NCBI GenBank assembly: GCA_013115135.1
Contig: JABANP010000782.1
Coordinates: forward strand, 1 to 17,485
Reading direction: 5' to 3'
Source of the DNA: Perkinsus olseni
Taxonomy: Eukaryota > Perkinsozoa > Perkinsida > Perkinsidae
Length of the DNA: 17,485 nucleotides
How positions within the stretch are numbered: position 1 is the stretch's first letter; every line of letters starts with the position of its first letter. Both the position numbers and the translations under genes were made by a program. The notes below the pieces were generated by a model that searched no databases, had not been told where the DNA came from, and worked only from the letters and a program-made list of their open reading frames with translations. This document shows, piece after piece, positions 1 through 8,900 of this stretch.

Positions 1-820
1 CGCCCCGGCGTGCCACGACAAGCATCATCTCCAGGACTCGAGAAGTCCGCCACTCAAGTTGCTTTTTCCCCCGTTCAGTTAGCTTATCATTAGGAGATAG
101 TCTCCTCCAACTCTTTCTTTTTCAATTAGTTCTCGGAAGCTCTTTGAGATGGAGCTTTTCACAGTAATTAGCCATAGCTGCACATCGACTCACACAGACT
201 GTTATTTGCCCAAGAGTTCCGCTTCCGTCTATGAAACTAGGCCGCAAGCGAGACCGATCTGGTCTTGAGTTGAGCATTAGATGAGCGTTCCCATTCCTGA
301 CCCCACAATGACGACAAATAGTATCATGAACCATTGCATTGTAGTCAGGTGGCGTCGTATTTTCCGGAAACGACTATTTCTGTTCGTATGGAGGATTGAC
401 CCGTGTGGCGGGCTGGAAGCTGCATGTCACCCACAGACAGCAAAGAGCCTGTTTACTACGTTGAATTTACACTCAGCGCAAGTCTGAGGGAAAGATTCAC
501 AATATTCGTATGAAGCAGGGAATCTATTTTAGTATTAGTGAGCGATCAAGAAGGTCTGAGGCCTTGCCGGCCATTACGTAGTTGGGGTAGCATCATGGCG
601 GTAGCAGTAAGTAGCAGCAGGTAGAAGGAAGACTTCGCAAGACATGAGAAGAGGCGCTTAAATTCACAGCGCTAGACAAGGACAAGCAAGTGAAGAAGAG
701 GAGGACGAATCCTTTTAAGAGACTAAAATCATCAAATCAATCAACATTAGATTCTGTTGAGCTTAAACGACGATTAAGCGCGTCGGTCTCCATCCCTATC
801 GTGTTGAGAACAGCGGCAAC
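1..820. other. No supported gene
   Basis: Open frames here are short and have no recognisable product. The only coding-like hint is a minus-strand ATG at 337-339 followed by a signal-peptide-like stretch that stops after 20 codons (see findings). Confidence 0.5.
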
Positions 821-822
821 AG

Positions 823-1023
823 CTAATAGGGGCACAAACATACGCAATGCCCAGGGATGTACCAATAACGAAGATGACATGTACACTGAGGCTGACTATC
901 GCAGCCTTCGCAACCCGGGCAGTCGCTTCCCTTTAGAGCACGGGGAAGAGCGAGGAAGTGGTCGGCGCCAGACAGCAGGGACACGGAGACGATGATGATC
1001 AATGGTAGATAGGCTGGAATCAT
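823..1023 (-). CDS. Candidate small secreted Cys-rich peptide
   Basis: From the ATG at 1021-1023 the frame encodes 66 residues. It begins with a hydrophobic signal-like segment (PAYLPLIIIVSVSLLSGA), and the second half holds eight cysteines in pattern C-x2-C-x2-C-x5-C-x-C-x10-C-x-C-x-C. An AG acceptor (1036-1037) lies 12 nt upstream of the ATG. I recognise no family, and the Cys spacing differs from the A/B/C family nearby. The stop falls in a pyrimidine-rich stretch ending in AG, so the frame could also be interrupted by an intron. It could be a chance open frame; nothing independent supports it. Confidence 0.25.
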   Translation of the reverse strand: MIPAYLPLIIIVSVSLLSGADHFLALPRALKGSDCPGCEGCDSQPQCTCHLRYWYIPGHCVCLCPY

Positions 1024-1037
1024 ATTTGAGAGAATCT

Positions 1038-1680
1038 GTCCGTAAACTTGCAATAGTCGTTGAACACGCAACCCACGCGTGAGACGATGGCAAGCCCCAA
1101 CGAGCACCGAAAAGCATCGCCAATATCTCGGTGCAGCGAAACTAAAGGAATGCAGCCCTTTCGTGAGAGAAGCCGAATTTGATTGCTAGTCGGGTACATA
1201 CAATACGAAGTTGGCTAGCGCAGAGGAACGGGAAAGTTGATTCTCCCTGCACTCAAAACTACTCTCGAATAGAGATTGCCTCAATGCCTCTGCCAAGTCT
1301 TTACTAATATACGCACCCGACCGCAGAAGAAGCCACCAGGTGCCTCGAGCGACGTTTTCTGCCGTCGGCCATCATCGGCACGCGTGTACAATTACCTCCG
1401 ACAATGTCTACTACGGGCTGCAGTGACGCGTTTCGTCTATTGGGATATGTGGCCTTAGCTTTGTTACGCTTATCTAGTGCCAGGCCCCGAGAGTGGATAT
1501 CCTTCCACCATTGACTATACTCGCGATGTCTCAGCACTACGATAGTAGCGGGCCACCAGCCAAACTCCATCCGTCTTTGCACGCATATTCCACGGAATTA
1601 CAACCTTTGAGAAGCCTTCAAGTGGGAAGGCAATGCCGTGATAGCCCTACCTTCAGGAGAACCTCCTGCCTTCCACACAC
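1038..1680. other. No supported gene
   Basis: Frames on both strands are short and compositionally ordinary, with no domain, signal peptide or repeat that I can recognise. The 3' flank shared with copy B begins at about 1683. Confidence 0.5.
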
Positions 1681-1857
1681 AACACAAAAGCCCATCCTAG
1701 CGAGCGCGAAAAGTTATTGAGAGCAACTCACGAGGGAAGAGGTGAATACTCCTGCACGACTTCGTGCGAATGACGAAAATGTAGTTCTAGATATCCAGAT
1801 AGAACAGACAGACTGAGAGAGAACTCTTTTCAAGGAAGATGATAATCAGTCGGGCGT

Positions 1858-2772
1858 TTAGCACCTGGTGACTGTAGTGTCGATGAGGATACCAATTTTG
1901 ATGTGGACATCATTGGCATCAACAATAGTAGCTTGGACACTATTGATATGCATCATATGCATCAACTTACTGAGGGTGGGACCATAGTTGAAGAAGTCCA
2001 TCTCGTTACCATCAATCTTGTAGTCAGCATGCATGTCCATTCCCATAACACTGATCGTAGCGTGTCCACCCTCGAAATCGACCTTGAAGCTCTCACCCAT
2101 CACGTTACCACAGAAGACACCGCCGAAGGGAGCAGCCGTAGTGGTGGTAGTAGCAGGCTTCTGAGTGGTAGTAGTGGTAGTGGTGGTAGGCTTCTGAGTG
2201 GTAGTAGTGGTAGTGGTGGTAGGCTTCTGAGTTGTAGTAGTTGTGGTAGTGGTGATGGTGGAAGTGGTAGTAGTAGGCTTCTGAGTCGTAGTAGTCACGG
2301 GAGCGGCAGTGGTGGTAACGGGAGCGGCAGTGGTGGTAACGGGAGCGGCAGTGGTGGTCACGGGAGCGGCAGTGGTGGTCACGGGAGCGGCAGTGGTGGT
2401 CACGGGAGCGGCAGTGGTGGTCACGGGAGCGGCAGTGGTGGTCACGGGAGCGGCAGTGGTCGTCACGGGAGCGACAGTGGTCGTCACGGGAGCGACAGTG
2501 GTCGTCACGGGAGCAGCAGTAGTGAGGATTCTGCTATCACAACTGACAGATTCACCGACGCAATCCTTGTCAGTGGGCTGGAAGCAGTAAGAACCATCAG
2601 CCTTCCTCACGAGACCAAAGCAGACAGCGGGCTCCTTCCAGGCCTTGCAGTATGATCCATACTTGGCAGTCTTGCAACCATCAATCTGGTTACAGAGGGA
2701 GGCGCACGAATCTTCAGTGGCCGAAGCAACAGCAACGGCAGAAGCGATAGCAGCGACGGTGGCGAAAAACAT
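1858..2772 (-). CDS. Secreted mucin-like Cys-rich protein, copy A
   Basis: Single-exon gene of 304 residues. Residues 1-18 are a clear signal peptide (MFFATVAAIASAVAVASA). Residues 23-78 hold eight cysteines (23, 27, 33, 42, 51, 63, 71, 78), including the GSYCK and SYCF motifs. Residues 84-160 are tandem TTAAPVT-type heptads, and about 160-212 are poly-Thr blocks broken by QKP, which suggests dense O-glycosylation. Residues 213-304 form a compact hydrophobic/charged domain with FCGN at its start and a Cys as last residue. I do not recognise this domain. The product is probably secreted to the surface or extracellular medium; its function is unknown. The start is fixed by the signal peptide and by conservation in copy B. 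An AG at 2812-2813 could be the spliced-leader acceptor, giving a 5'UTR of about 39 nt. Copy B is a broken duplicate, and gene C shares the Cys module. Confidence 0.85.
   Translation of the reverse strand: MFFATVAAIASAVAVASATEDSCASLCNQIDGCKTAKYGSYCKAWKEPAVCFGLVRKADGSYCFQPTDKDCVGESVSCDSRILTTAAPVTTTVAPVTTTVAPVTTTAAPVTTTAAPVTTTAAPVTTTAAPVTTTAAPVTTTAAPVTTTAAPVTTTAAPVTTTTQKPTTTTSTITTTTTTTTQKPTTTTTTTTQKPTTTTTTTTQKPATTTTTAAPFGGVFCGNVMGESFKVDFEGGHATISVMGMDMHADYKIDGNEMDFFNYGPTLSKLMHMMHINSVQATIVDANDVHIKIGILIDTTVTRC
2294..2524 (-). repeat. 21-bp minisatellite coding Thr-Ala-Pro-Val heptads, copy A
   Basis: Eleven head-to-tail 21-bp units (plus-strand unit gtcacgggagcggcagtggtg) encode the heptad repeat of the mucin-like protein on the minus strand. 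The unit length is a multiple of three, so copy-number change keeps frame. Units at the 5' end of the gene (plus-strand 2460-2510) carry Val for Ala variants; those in the middle are nearly homogeneous. Confidence 0.9.
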
Positions 2773-2811
2773 GATTTACGGGAAAATACGAAAAAGACTA
2801 AATCCAATGAC

Positions 2812-2813
2812 CT
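2812..2813 (-). promoter_or_regulatory. Possible spliced-leader trans-splice acceptor of copy A
   Basis: On the minus strand a T-rich tract ends in AG 39 nt before the ATG of copy A. Perkinsozoans and dinoflagellates trans-splice a 22-nt leader to mRNAs at such sites. No upstream coding exon is seen, so this is inferred from position and pyrimidine context only. Confidence 0.35.
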
Positions 2814-3990
2814 AAAAACTGTCGGTAAGTATTGGCGATACCAGAAGTCATTCGACTGCCTGTTCAAGTTGTCTGGCAGCCAGACGCTGGCTCGCTAGAG
2901 ACGGGACCTCAGCTCGACACAGTCCTTGGAAAAAGTTAACCTTGTGCGACAATGTCCCGCTTTGGGTTAAACTGCCAGAGGAATGAAAAGTGACTCATCT
3001 CACCATGAGCGTGCATAAGTTGATTCCAGTTCGACCTCGCCCTCTCCGAAGAGTTTCTTTCACGGACGGATACCCATCTGAATCGACATATTTGATGAAG
3101 GACTGTTACCTACGGACTCCGGACGGGAGGGACTCTTTATCTCCCGCCTCTAGGGGTGTTATCAGAAGTCGAAGGCTTATCACGGGATAGTCCACCTTGT
3201 CTCCGCACGTTCCATCCGGCAACTGAGTATCTTCGGATCGGGAATAGTAAGACTACTCAACCTGCCCATCATTAAAGACGGAGGAAGCGTATTGGCTTAT
3301 GTTGAGAGCCGCTCACCCACGAACTCCTACACGACACGAAACATGAGGAGCCTCGGCTCCTCGTGTCGATCGAGTGGACATGTTTGGCTCAAGGGAACGC
3401 TAAATTGTATAACAGCTCCAAACTGAATAATCTGCAAAATCGTTTCTTTTGACTCCCGAGACCCTGGGTACGAGTCATTTTCACGTCAGATGGCTCGAAT
3501 GGATCAACACACGGATACTCAGCGGAGAGGCATATCGGATGGTTTCCCCGAGACTGTAGCCTACAGTCTGTAAGAGTAGAGGGAGACTGTCTTGTACGGG
3601 TAGGCGGATTCGCATGGTGAGGGAGGTAAGTATCACGGCGAGACAGTAACGACCGATGCGGAAGTAGGTAGCACAAGCTTAAAGGTTGCCTTAAGAGAGC
3701 ATGAAATGTGGCCAGCGCCATTGGCGTGGCGCTGACAATTGGATTCTGGGGCACATGACTCTTCGCGGGATTCTTCATGCAGATAGGACGTTACTATGAC
3801 ATCTCGGTGACGTGATGCCGTGGGATCGTGTTTCGCAGGCGTTGTACTGGCACTCTTGGACAAGTTTCAGTGTCAACCTAAGATGATCTCTTCAGGATGA
3901 TTAGTTCGTGGCCATACCGTAGTGACAAAATTGGACGACTGAGAGCCTTTGCGGCATGTTGAAGTCCTGCTGTCACCGAATTCCGTCCAC
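2814..3990. other. Intergenic, no supported gene
   Basis: Longest frames (minus-strand 3389-3778 and 3633-3863) lack any recognisable motif or start context. The stretch contains several inverted repeats, the strongest at 3332-3368. It separates the divergently transcribed copy A and gene C, so their promoters should lie here, but no clear promoter motif can be picked out. Confidence 0.5.
3332..3368. repeat. Strong imperfect palindrome (hairpin)
   Basis: Arms cgacacga and ggagcc are mirrored by ggctcctcgtgtcg. The inner stem gaggagcc/ggctcctc is perfect, and the left arm carries a 7-nt bulge. As RNA this would be a very stable hairpin. No feature nearby explains it. Confidence 0.6.
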
Positions 3991-3992
3991 GC

Positions 3993-3994
3993 AG
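3993..3994 (+). promoter_or_regulatory. Possible spliced-leader acceptor of gene C
   Basis: A pyrimidine-containing tract ending in gcag lies 27 nt upstream of the ATG at 4022. Its distance and context resemble the AG sites before copies A and B. Inferred only. Confidence 0.3.
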
Positions 3995-4021
3995 GTCAAG
4001 CTTTACGTTTCCCGCCCGGCA

Positions 4022-4258
4022 ATGAACAAAAGCATCGCTGTCTTCGTTTTCGGTCTCTCCGCCTTGCTCGCATCAGATCCGTGTATGCAGATGTGTATCG
4101 ATCTCGGCGACACTATTGCGTGTGCCAGGTCTGGCAAGGGCTCCTACTGCAAGTCCTACCAGAAGGGCAAACCGGTCTGCCAGGGTTTCATTCGCAGGAA
4201 GGACAACAGCTTGTGCTTCCTCACCGGCGGACTCGACGATGTCTTCTGTATTTCCTAG
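4022..4258 (+). CDS. Small secreted Cys-rich protein, truncated relative of copies A/B
   Basis: 78 residues. Signal peptide MNKSIAVFVFGLSALLAS, then seven cysteines at 21, 25, 34, 43, 53, 65 and 76. The motifs GSYCKSY, VC-x-G-x2-R-x2-D and SLCF align with the Cys module of copies A and B: the first spacing (C-x3-C) and the C-x11-C spacing are identical. The open frame reaches upstream to 3956, but the ATG at 4022 is chosen because it begins the signal peptide. The Thr-rich repeats and C-terminal domain are absent. It is transcribed opposite to A and B and lies between them. Probably an extracellular protein; the role is unknown. Confidence 0.75.
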   Translation: MNKSIAVFVFGLSALLASDPCMQMCIDLGDTIACARSGKGSYCKSYQKGKPVCQGFIRRKDNSLCFLTGGLDDVFCIS

Positions 4259-4629
4259 GGACCTCTCCGCATGGGTGTATCAGTTCGAAGTCCAACGCCG
4301 TCGCCGGCTCAGTAAGACTTTTGTTACCAGCGTGCTAGCAACTTAACGATGAAACTGTGTTTCGTTATACGGTTAGCCCGAATACTATCACAACGAGCGG
4401 ACGGAATAGACCAGACCCTCTCATTCACTCCTGGCAAGATCCACCCTTCACCCCGGGATTGTGTCCAACTACCAAAACACTAGCTCGGACGCAGCGTACC
4501 ACAAGAGTCTCCAGGACTCGGGTATTCAATACCCGGTTAATCCCAACTGCCCGTGCTTACAGTCATTCCGCATCGACTAACCGATCTCTTACGAGACCTA
4601 AGCCGCCGACATGTACGATCCATTTTTGA
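4259..4629. other. Intergenic, no supported gene
   Basis: No convincing coding frame. A short perfect palindrome, cgggtattcaatacccg, lies near 4519-4535. The 3' flank duplicated from copy A begins at about 4630. Confidence 0.5.
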
Positions 4630-4806
4630 CGCACAACACAAGAGCCCATACTAGCGTGAGAAGTTTATGAGAGCAACCCACAAGAGAAAAGGAGAATACT
4701 CCTACACGACTTTGCGTGCGTGACGAAAATGTAGTTCTAGATATTCAGATAGAACAGGCAGACTGAGAGAGAACTCTTTCAAGGAAGATGATAATCAGTC
4801 GGGCGT

Positions 4807-5672
4807 TTAGCACCTGGTGACTGTAGTGTCGATGAGGATACCAATTTTGATGTGGACATCATTGGCATCAACAATAGTAGCTTGGACACTACTGATATGC
4901 ATCATATGCATCAACTTACTGAGTGTGGGACCATAGTTGAAGAAGTCCATCTCGTTACCATCAATCTTGTAGTCAGCATGCATGTCCATTCCCATAACAC
5001 TAATCGTAGCGTGTCCACCTTCGAAATCGACCTTGAAGCTCTCACCCATCACGTTACCACAGAAGACACCGCCGAAGGGAGCAGCCGTAGTGGTGGTAGT
5101 AGTAGGCTTCTGAGTGGTAGTAGTGGTAGTGGTGGTAGGCTTCTGAGTGGTATTAGTGGTAGTGGTGGTAGTAGGCTTCTGAGTCGTAGTTGTCACAGGA
5201 GCGGCAGTGGTGGTAACGGGAGCGGCAGTGGTGGTCACGGGAGCGGCAGTGGTGGTCACGGGAGCGGCAGTGGTGGTCACGGGAGCGGCAGTGGTGGTCA
5301 CGGGAGCGGCAGTGGTGGTCACGGGAGCGGCAGTGGTGGTCACGGGAGCGGCAGTGGTGGTCACGGGAGCGGCAGTGGTGGTCACGGGAGCGGCAGTGGT
5401 GGTCACGGGAGCAGCAGTGGTGAGGATTCTGCTATCACAACTGACAGATTCACCGACGCAATCCTTTTGTCGGTGGGCTGGAAGCAGTAAGAACCATCAG
5501 CCTTCCTCACGAGACCGAAGCAGACGGCGGGCTCCTTCCAGGCCTTGCAGTATGATCCGTACTTAGCAGTCTTGCAACCATCAATCTGGTTACAGAGGGA
5601 GGCGCAGGAATCTTCAGTGGCCGAAGCAACAGCAACGGCAGAAGCGATGGTAGCGACGGTGGCGAAAAACAT
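4807..5672 (-). pseudogene. Secreted mucin-like Cys-rich protein, copy B (frameshifted)
   Basis: Duplicate of copy A with the same signal peptide, Cys module, Thr-Ala-Pro-Val heptads and C-terminal domain. At plus-strand 5465-5468 it reads ccttttgtc where copy A reads ccttgtc, a 2-bp insertion. On the minus strand the frame leaves the Cys module after the Lys of FQPTDK (residue 69), loses the last two cysteines and stops at 5403 after 89 residues. The remaining sequence (5406-4807) is still fully open in the ancestral frame, so the break is very recent or is a homopolymer sequencing error. No splice site pair restores the frame. If expressed as it stands, it would give a secreted Cys-module-only protein resembling gene C. 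Confidence 0.75.
5192..5422 (-). repeat. 21-bp minisatellite, copy B
   Basis: Eleven 21-bp units, the same number as in copy A, more homogeneous (no Val variants). They encode the heptad TTAAPVT in the ancestral frame of the broken gene. Confidence 0.9.
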
Positions 5673-5696
5673 GAGAAAACAAATAGAACCAAATAC

Positions 5697-5698
5697 CT
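5697..5698 (-). promoter_or_regulatory. Possible spliced-leader acceptor of copy B
   Basis: The minus strand reads gtctgtag then 24 nt of T-rich leader before the ATG. The position resembles the AG before copy A, though the leader sequences have diverged. Inferred. Confidence 0.3.
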
Positions 5699-5940
5699 AC
5701 AGACGACTGTTAAAGCCTGCTATACACACAATTGTATGATGTCACACTTAACACTCTCTCGAGCATGGCTAGGAATTCAGCTGAGCTGTCCCCATCTTTG
5801 CGACGTGTCCCTTTGTGTCGTGAAGGTGTTCTTCCCGCAGTCCCACCATATCAACTGCGATATCGTGGATAAAGGAAAGTAACTCCGGGGCGGGGACTCA
5901 AGTCTTAAAAGTATTGAAGATGAACAACTTGAGCGAGCAG
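5699..5940. other. Intergenic between copy B and the 3' end of the long gene
   Basis: A minus-strand frame (5777-5959) overlaps the proposed stop of the long gene but has no recognisable domain. A further 3' exon here cannot be excluded. Confidence 0.4.
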
Positions 5941-8900
5941 CTAGGACAGCATGCAGCACCGAAGAGTTTTATCGTCAGCCTGATGGAGTGAACGCAATCT
6001 CTCCGCTCGGCGGCCCCCAACCTGATGACGGTCACTCATGTCCGGTACGTGTCTTCCCAGCGACACCTTACTCGGAGTGCAACTGTCTCTCGCTGAACAA
6101 ACATAGTTGTAGTTGGTACGAGCTCGAACGCGGAGCCAGTATTCTCGACCGGGAACAAGATCAGTGATGTTCACAGCTAACTCTGCAGTATCCGGTTGCT
6201 TTGTAGAGTTCACCGATGAGGGCACGAGACTGACAGCGAAAGAGTGATTACCATGCGAGGACGCGTTGTACAATCTTATTCACATGTATCGCGTCGGCGA
6301 AGCGCATACTTACCTGATGGGTGACCATAGGACTTCAGAATCTGACATCACGGTATCGTACACCTCAACACGGTACTGCACAACAATATGGCACCCACTA
6401 TAAAGCTGGCTCTTGCCAAGTCAGCCATACATTGGAGTTATTGCCCGGTGATGGCACACCTAGCAGCTTGGCGGGCATGCCCGAGAGGTCAGAGGTTTCC
6501 GTGCAGACTCTTCGCTCCGGGTACGTTGGGCCGTCACCAACTAGCGTCCACAAGCGTAACATAACACAGAACAAACCACCACAAGTAGCCTCTTGTGGAA
6601 CAGCAACAACAGCAGTCCTCATAGCTGATTCTGCCGTTACTCTTAGAACTTCAGTAGGCGTGAAGTTTCCAGTGAATGAATACGCGTGCAAAACATAACC
6701 CCACACGTCTTTCCGAGGGATGAAGATATTCGCCATTCTCAACAGCGACTCGTCATCGAGCTCGGGCCATGATATTTCCAAATGCGTCATGTTGATCCTC
6801 GAGATCCACGGTCCGAGTCTTTCTGGCAGGGAAGAGTGGTCGCTCCCCCAACCATCTGGATACAGTGCTGCTCCACCGACTCCGGCCCGCGGCATTTACG
6901 CTCGCTATGCGGAATTCGAACTCTCGGTCACCCGCCAGGTCGTCGTTTTCGTCAAGACGATAAGGCCCTTGTTCAACACCGCTCGGAGTGCGAGGAACAG
7001 TGAAGAAGTCAGAGCTCTCGCCCACCACTCGATGCTGGACGACATAGTGTGTAATGGGACTGTGGCCAGTGTAGACCGGAGGAGTCCAGTAGATGTCGAC
7101 CCCGCCAGTTGAGGTGGCCCATTCAATCCTCAAGTTAGTGGGAGGATCGGGTGGCTCAGCCATGACAGTGTAGAGTGTCGGGGAAGGCTCTCCTTCACCA
7201 ACAGTAGTCACAGCTTTGACTATTGCTCTGTACGTCAAACCGGGCGTCAGATTTCTCTGGACATGAAAATTTTGTGACGGTTGGCCCACTCCATTGTAAA
7301 CAACCTGCATGTCACCCATGCGTCCGTCGTCATGCAAGAGGATGTACCCAAGCACGCTCGAATTGCCAACAAACCCCGACTGCCAGTCCACCCGAAGGGA
7401 CAAGGCAGCACCGAGGCGCGGCCAGCTGTAGTAGAGCGATGTGTTTGAGTAGGGCCTTGCTGTAAGGCCATTACCATTACATTCCCAACCTGTCGCGGTC
7501 TCGACAAAATCTGCGCACAATGGCATTGGTCGTGCACCCTGCTGAATGGTTGTGCTAACTAAAGGGCTGCATTCGTCTCTCCTACAATTTATGGCGCGGA
7601 TAGCATACCTATACTGTTCACCACAGACCAAGCTAGCGTTGAAATCGGCGAAGAACGTGTTGCTCGCCGGCACCATTGCGATTGGGGTTCCGTCGCGGAA
7701 CAGCTGATACTCCACCAGCCGGCATCCGCCGTCATCTTCCGGGGACCGCCAGGAAAGCTTATTGCATGCGGTAGTGTTAGGCGCGGTGGTGTTTGGGATT
7801 ATGTCGAAGTCGAGGGTGTTACAGCGAAAAGTGATATTAGGGCTGCGGTAGCAATCAGCATCCACAAGCCGCACTTGAGTGGGCGGGGAAGGAGCGCGCG
7901 CCATGAAGCCAGTCACGTACGAGCTCCAAGGACCCTCGTTACCAGCGAGATTCACACCTCGTACCTGGCAAACGTGGTAGACGTCAAATAGCAGTCGGCT
8001 AAGGAAGTAACAAAGAAGACTGGTGAGGAATATGTTCTTCGAGAGAGATTTGGCGCTTCCTCGAGACTCACGGAAAAAGCGTAGCGCTTCCCCAAGGTTC
8101 GATCATCAGGGCAGAAGGTCGACTGTAGGTCGGTGGTACCGTTCACAAAAAAAGATTCTGACGAGTCTGCCGTATCCCCCGGGTCGGAGAGTTCTCCTCG
8201 TACCTTGCGGAATCACGAGAATCGCTCCATGATAGCTCATAACCTCACCTGATAGAACGCGGCGTACGAGATGTTGTTCCACGCCACGATCAGACACGGA
8301 CCGCCGTCGACGTCATTCAGCAGCGACTCTGTCGGCAAACCAGGGGTAGGAACCATCCAAGCATCTTGGGTAATGGAAGACCATCTTGATTCTCCCGCAG
8401 CGTTCACCGGGCGCACTCGATAGCGGTATCGCACAGGGCAGGAGGAGCACCAACCAAGCATGACAGACACATTCAGCGGGGGCGAGTCCACAAAGAACAT
8501 CCGCGACTCGGCAACTTCGAGTCGCGCTATCTGGGAGAACTCCGCATTGGGATGATTTGACAGGCTAGCAGTGCCGTTGTCGCGCTCAATGATCCAAGCC
8601 GTGACACGCGTTCCTCCGGTGTCCGAGTTGGGCTTCCAAGATACCTGAGGTACGCAGGTGGTGATGACCAAGAAGCGTCTGCGGCATCACTCGTTAGCAG
8701 CCGGCGCAAAGCGCACTTACTTCGACCGTGGTGCCGGTCGCATCAACGCTAAGATCAGTTTGTGGCGGGCCAGCATGGTCAGACAGCGTTACATTAATCA
8801 CATCAGAAAGTACAGCAACAGTGGTCGGTATCGAAGGGCCGTTATGGCATCGCTCGACGAGGCAGGTGTTCGAACTGATGACCTGCGGGGGAGGTAGCAG

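Larger units (their letters stand above)
1683..2772. repeat. Direct 1.1-kb duplication, unit 1
   Basis: This segment (copy A plus about 175 bp of its 3' flank) is repeated in the same orientation at 4630-5672. Similarity starts near the shared aacacaa(a/g)agcccat motif, runs through the 3' flank (shared gatgataatcagtcggg) and the entire coding region, and decays upstream of the ATG. Both copies have eleven minisatellite units, which suggests a fairly recent duplication. Confidence 0.85.
4630..5672. repeat. Direct 1.1-kb duplication, unit 2
   Basis: Second copy of the segment at 1683-2772, same orientation, with scattered substitutions. It has a shorter Thr/QKP block and a 2-bp insertion that breaks the reading frame. 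The 3' flanking 170 bp are also conserved, so the duplication was of genomic DNA and not only of the coding sequence. Confidence 0.85.

Noticed and set aside
690..995. 101-codon plus-strand basic frame
   Set aside because: It starts at GTG, is low-complexity basic, and has no recognisable motif.
1304..1582. 92-codon minus-strand frame
   Set aside because: No similarity to a known family, no ATG-linked signal, and a plus-strand frame overlaps it. Not supportable.
2309..2590. Plus-strand MVVTGAAVVV repeat frame and its copy at 5207-5566
   Set aside because: Another shadow of the same minisatellite.
1903..2655. Long plus-strand frame rich in Gly-Ser-His opposite copy A (250 codons), and its twin at 4852-5490
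   Set aside because: It is the antisense shadow of the 21-bp repeats. Because the unit is 3n, all frames stay open through it. It has no signal peptide or domain, and the minus-strand product is clearly the real gene.
3389..3778. 129-codon minus-strand frame and the overlapping frame 3633-3863
   Set aside because: No domain, signal peptide or splice context. The composition is like intergenic DNA.
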